Positions 62,445 through 64,000 of a stretch of 64,000 nucleotides of DNA are shown piece after piece; within the stretch, counting starts at the first letter, position 1; each line of letters begins with the position of its first letter. A program made the translations under genes and the position numbers. The stretch is from Mesorhizobium sp. YM1C-6-2. GTDB lineage: Bacteria; Pseudomonadota; Alphaproteobacteria; Rhizobiales; Rhizobiaceae. A model generated the notes under the pieces. That model had not been told where the DNA came from. It did no database searches and saw only the letters and a program-made list of their open reading frames with translations. The stretch spans positions 743,718 to 807,717 of the forward strand of contig NZ_RCIZ01000002.1 of the NCBI RefSeq assembly GCF_003666685.1, written 5' to 3'.

Positions 62445-62466
62445 CCTACCGTCAGGCGTTGCTGGC
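62411..62466. repeat. Direct repeat, copy 1 (recN end)
   Basis: The last 34 bases of recN and 22 beyond it, CGCCGAAAGGCTGCT ... GTCTAACCTACCGTCAGGCG ... CTGGC, recur at 63128-63184 with one indel and four mismatches by my count. On the minus strand the tail of this copy resembles the isochorismatase C-terminus (LASNA versus LAGDA). Confidence 0.8.
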
Positions 62467-62607
62467 AAGCCGGGCGCTGCCGGTCATAGGGGGCCGTCGC
62501 GGCGTCCTTTGATTACCTCCCGGGTAATCGACCTCTCTACGAATTCTCCGGAAAAGTGAGCTCATCGACGATCCCGCCGGGATCGCCACGGAAGCGAGGA
62601 GAAAGCC

Positions 62608-63066
62608 ATGACCGCCAGTTTCACCGCTGTAAGAGAGGTCCCGGCCGCAGCCCCGAGTTCAGACGCCGCGACGACTCGCGCCGTCGTGCAGGAATTCCTC
62701 GCCGCCCGGCTGGCCGGCGATACCGAGCGGCTCGTCGCGCTGTTCGCCGACGAGGTCGACTGGATGCTCGCCGAGAACCCTGCCGCCCCGTGGATACGCC
62801 CGCGGTCTACCGCCTCGGAATGTGCCGCCCAGTTCACGGAACTGATGGAATACACCGTGGCCGAGGATGCGCGGGCCTCCGTTGACACGTTCCTGGTCGA
62901 TGGCGCCAACGCGGTCCTGATGGGACATCTGTCGGGGACCGTACGCGCGACGGGAAAGTCCTTCGAGGGGCCGTTCGCGCTGCATCTCGCCGTCGAGAAC
63001 GGTCGCATCACGCGGCACCGCCTTTACGAAAACAGCCTGTCGATCGCCCAGGCCTGCGCCCCGTGA
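62608..63066 (+). CDS. SnoaL-like (NTF2-fold) protein
   Basis: 152 residues from ATG with GAGGAGAAAG upstream. Core: AVVQEFLAARLAGDTERLVALFADEVDWMLAENPAAPWIRPRSTASECAAQFTELMEYTV then NAVLMGHLSGTVRATGKSFEGPFALHLAVENGRITRHRLYENSLSIAQA, the SnoaL-like cone fold. Family members are ketosteroid-isomerase-like or non-enzymatic; substrate unknown. It lies alone between the two copies of a direct repeat, suggesting it arrived together with a duplication. Confidence 0.82.
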   Translation: MTASFTAVREVPAAAPSSDAATTRAVVQEFLAARLAGDTERLVALFADEVDWMLAENPAAPWIRPRSTASECAAQFTELMEYTVAEDARASVDTFLVDGANAVLMGHLSGTVRATGKSFEGPFALHLAVENGRITRHRLYENSLSIAQACAP

Positions 63067-63127
63067 CGGAATGCGCATTCGGCTCCGAGTCCAGTGGCGG
63101 CGCGGCCGATTGCAGGCAAGATACGGA

Positions 63128-63184
63128 CGCCGAAAGGCTGCTTCCGGGAGAGCCTGGTCTAACCTGCCGTCAGGCGTCGCCGGC
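63128..63184. repeat. Direct repeat, copy 2 (before isochorismatase)
   Basis: Matches copy 1 at 62411-62466. It contains a degenerate recN end (with an extra T that breaks the frame) and the true C-terminal codons of the isochorismatase-family gene on the minus strand. Confidence 0.8.
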
Positions 63185-63724
63185 CAGGTAGGCGTCGGTT
63201 TTGACGACCTTCGCATAGGTGCCGTCGAGCGCTCCCATGATCGTGGCGTGGACCTGTCCGGGGTCCACCTGCATGGACCCGAACGACACTTCCTTGGCGC
63301 CGCAGGCATCTTCGGCCACCGTCACGTCGAACCCGAAATCCGCCGCGGCGCGCGTCGTCGCATCGATGCACATTTGCGACATGGCCCCGCAGATCGTCAC
63401 GTTCCGTATCCCCTTGTCCTGCAGCAATGCCAGCAGGCCGGTTTCACGGAAGCTGTTGGGGTGATGCTTCAGGATCACCGCCTCGTCCTTCTGTGGCGCG
63501 ACGGAAGCATGGATGCGGGCGCCCTCGGTGCCGGGACGGAAGAACGGCGCGTCGTCTGACGGTATTTCGTGATGAACGTGGACGACCATCTGGCCGGACT
63601 GGCGGGCCTGCTCCAGCAGCCTTGCCGCGTTGGCGCTCGCCGCAGCCATCCTGGCGACGGGCCAGTTGCCGCCCTCGAAATAGTCGTTCTGGATATCGAC
63701 CAGGATCAATGCGGTGTGGGTCAT
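63170..63724 (-). CDS. Isochorismatase-family cysteine hydrolase
   Basis: 184-residue Rossmann-like hydrolase. Catalytic triad candidates Asp10 (LILVDIQNDY), Lys86 (EAVILKHHPNSF) and Cys119 (GAMSQMCIDATTRAA) are all present, so it is probably an active amidohydrolase (nicotinamidase, N-carbamoyl amidase or isochorismatase type); the specificity pocket does not identify which. No signal peptide. Start ATG with adequate upstream GAGATGA. Last codons overlap the direct repeat. Confidence 0.85.
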   Translation of the reverse strand: MTHTALILVDIQNDYFEGGNWPVARMAAASANAARLLEQARQSGQMVVHVHHEIPSDDAPFFRPGTEGARIHASVAPQKDEAVILKHHPNSFRETGLLALLQDKGIRNVTICGAMSQMCIDATTRAAADFGFDVTVAEDACGAKEVSFGSMQVDPGQVHATIMGALDGTYAKVVKTDAYLAGDA

Positions 63725-64000
63725 CTCGTCCTCATCTGTTGTCGCTACATTCTTAAGCCGGGGCGGGACGAATTTAGAGTCGCAAATTGCGATTTTCGAA
63801 TCGGGAACGACCGGCTATGCGGATGTGAAAACGATTTTCATCTAACATGTTGATTTCGTTGCAACTTCAAAAATACTTGGACCGTTTTTGTTCACACCTC
63901 TCTGATCGCTCTCATACTCCCCGTCAGCAGCTTGCTTGTGGGAACGGGTGTGCACGACCTCCATCCAGGCAAGTGTGGCGCTGGATCGCGTCCCGTGTTG
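63725..64000. other. Right-end region without recognisable gene
   Basis: No supported coding frame in the last 276 bases. The left part is A+T-richer and has a GATG-T-GAAAA-CGA-TTTTC-ATC hairpin at 63822-63842 plus a CGCAAATTGCG palindrome at 63781-63791, so it may hold a promoter for a gene beyond the window. Confidence 0.4.

Overview
The window is a GC-rich chromosomal segment of an alphaproteobacterium in the Hyphomicrobiales (Rhizobiales), most like Mesorhizobium and other Phyllobacteriaceae. This is inferred from gene content, from a CTGTCAT-type PHO box ahead of betaine-lipid genes, from GANTC (CcrM-type) sites, from rhizobial REP-like palindromes, and from the gene order rnpB - mraZ - division/cell-wall cluster. 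No tRNA, rRNA operon, CRISPR array, IS transposase or prophage was seen. All assignments come from reading the sequence; no database search was run.

Left part (1-36.5 kb) is housekeeping and accessory metabolism in short operons: the end of an NMT1/THI5-type ABC importer (two permeases, binding protein); a CHRD protein between two near-identical terminators; a sulfide/persulfide module (blh-bigR) with a clear operator; a CaiB/BaiF CoA-transferase overlapping a ThDP enzyme; LapA-like protein, lipase and a DUF4160/DUF2442 toxin-antitoxin-like pair; an ABC-2 exporter; ettA; trmO-DUF2293; an ArsR-methyltransferase fusion with metF behind a 16-bp palindrome; a 28-residue membrane protein; a PLP decarboxylase; a GH25 lysozyme; btaAB (DGTS betaine lipid) behind a perfect PHO box; two cupins; a 5-oxoprolinase carrying an in-frame palindromic repeat; a DnaJ-like protein overlapping an amidase; a lytic transglycosylase; RNase P RNA; a Cys/Met-metabolism PLP enzyme; and a DUF616-like protein.

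Right part (36.6-62.4 kb) is the dcw cluster, all on the + strand and tightly overlapping: mraZ, rsmH, ftsL, ftsI, murE, murF, mraY, murD, ftsW, murG, murC, murB, then ddl, ftsQ, ftsA, ftsZ, lpxC, bamD and recN. These make lipid II, cross-link septal peptidoglycan and build the divisome, followed by lipid A synthesis, outer-membrane protein assembly and DNA repair. A tetR-MFS pair on the opposite strand splits the cluster between murB and ddl; the MFS gene carries a one-base frameshift as printed. The resulting 0.5-kb gap before ddl holds no gene but a dense GANTC cluster.

Right end (62.4-64 kb): a SnoaL-like gene between two copies of a recN-end sequence, an isochorismatase-type hydrolase, and about 275 bp without a recognisable gene.

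The most interesting signals are regulatory or structural: the PHO box, the BigR and TetR operators, the metF palindrome, periodic MraZ boxes, the GANTC cluster before ddl, an A+T island inside ddl, the in-frame repeat in the 5-oxoprolinase, a large hairpin at 22.7 kb, and the small membrane protein.
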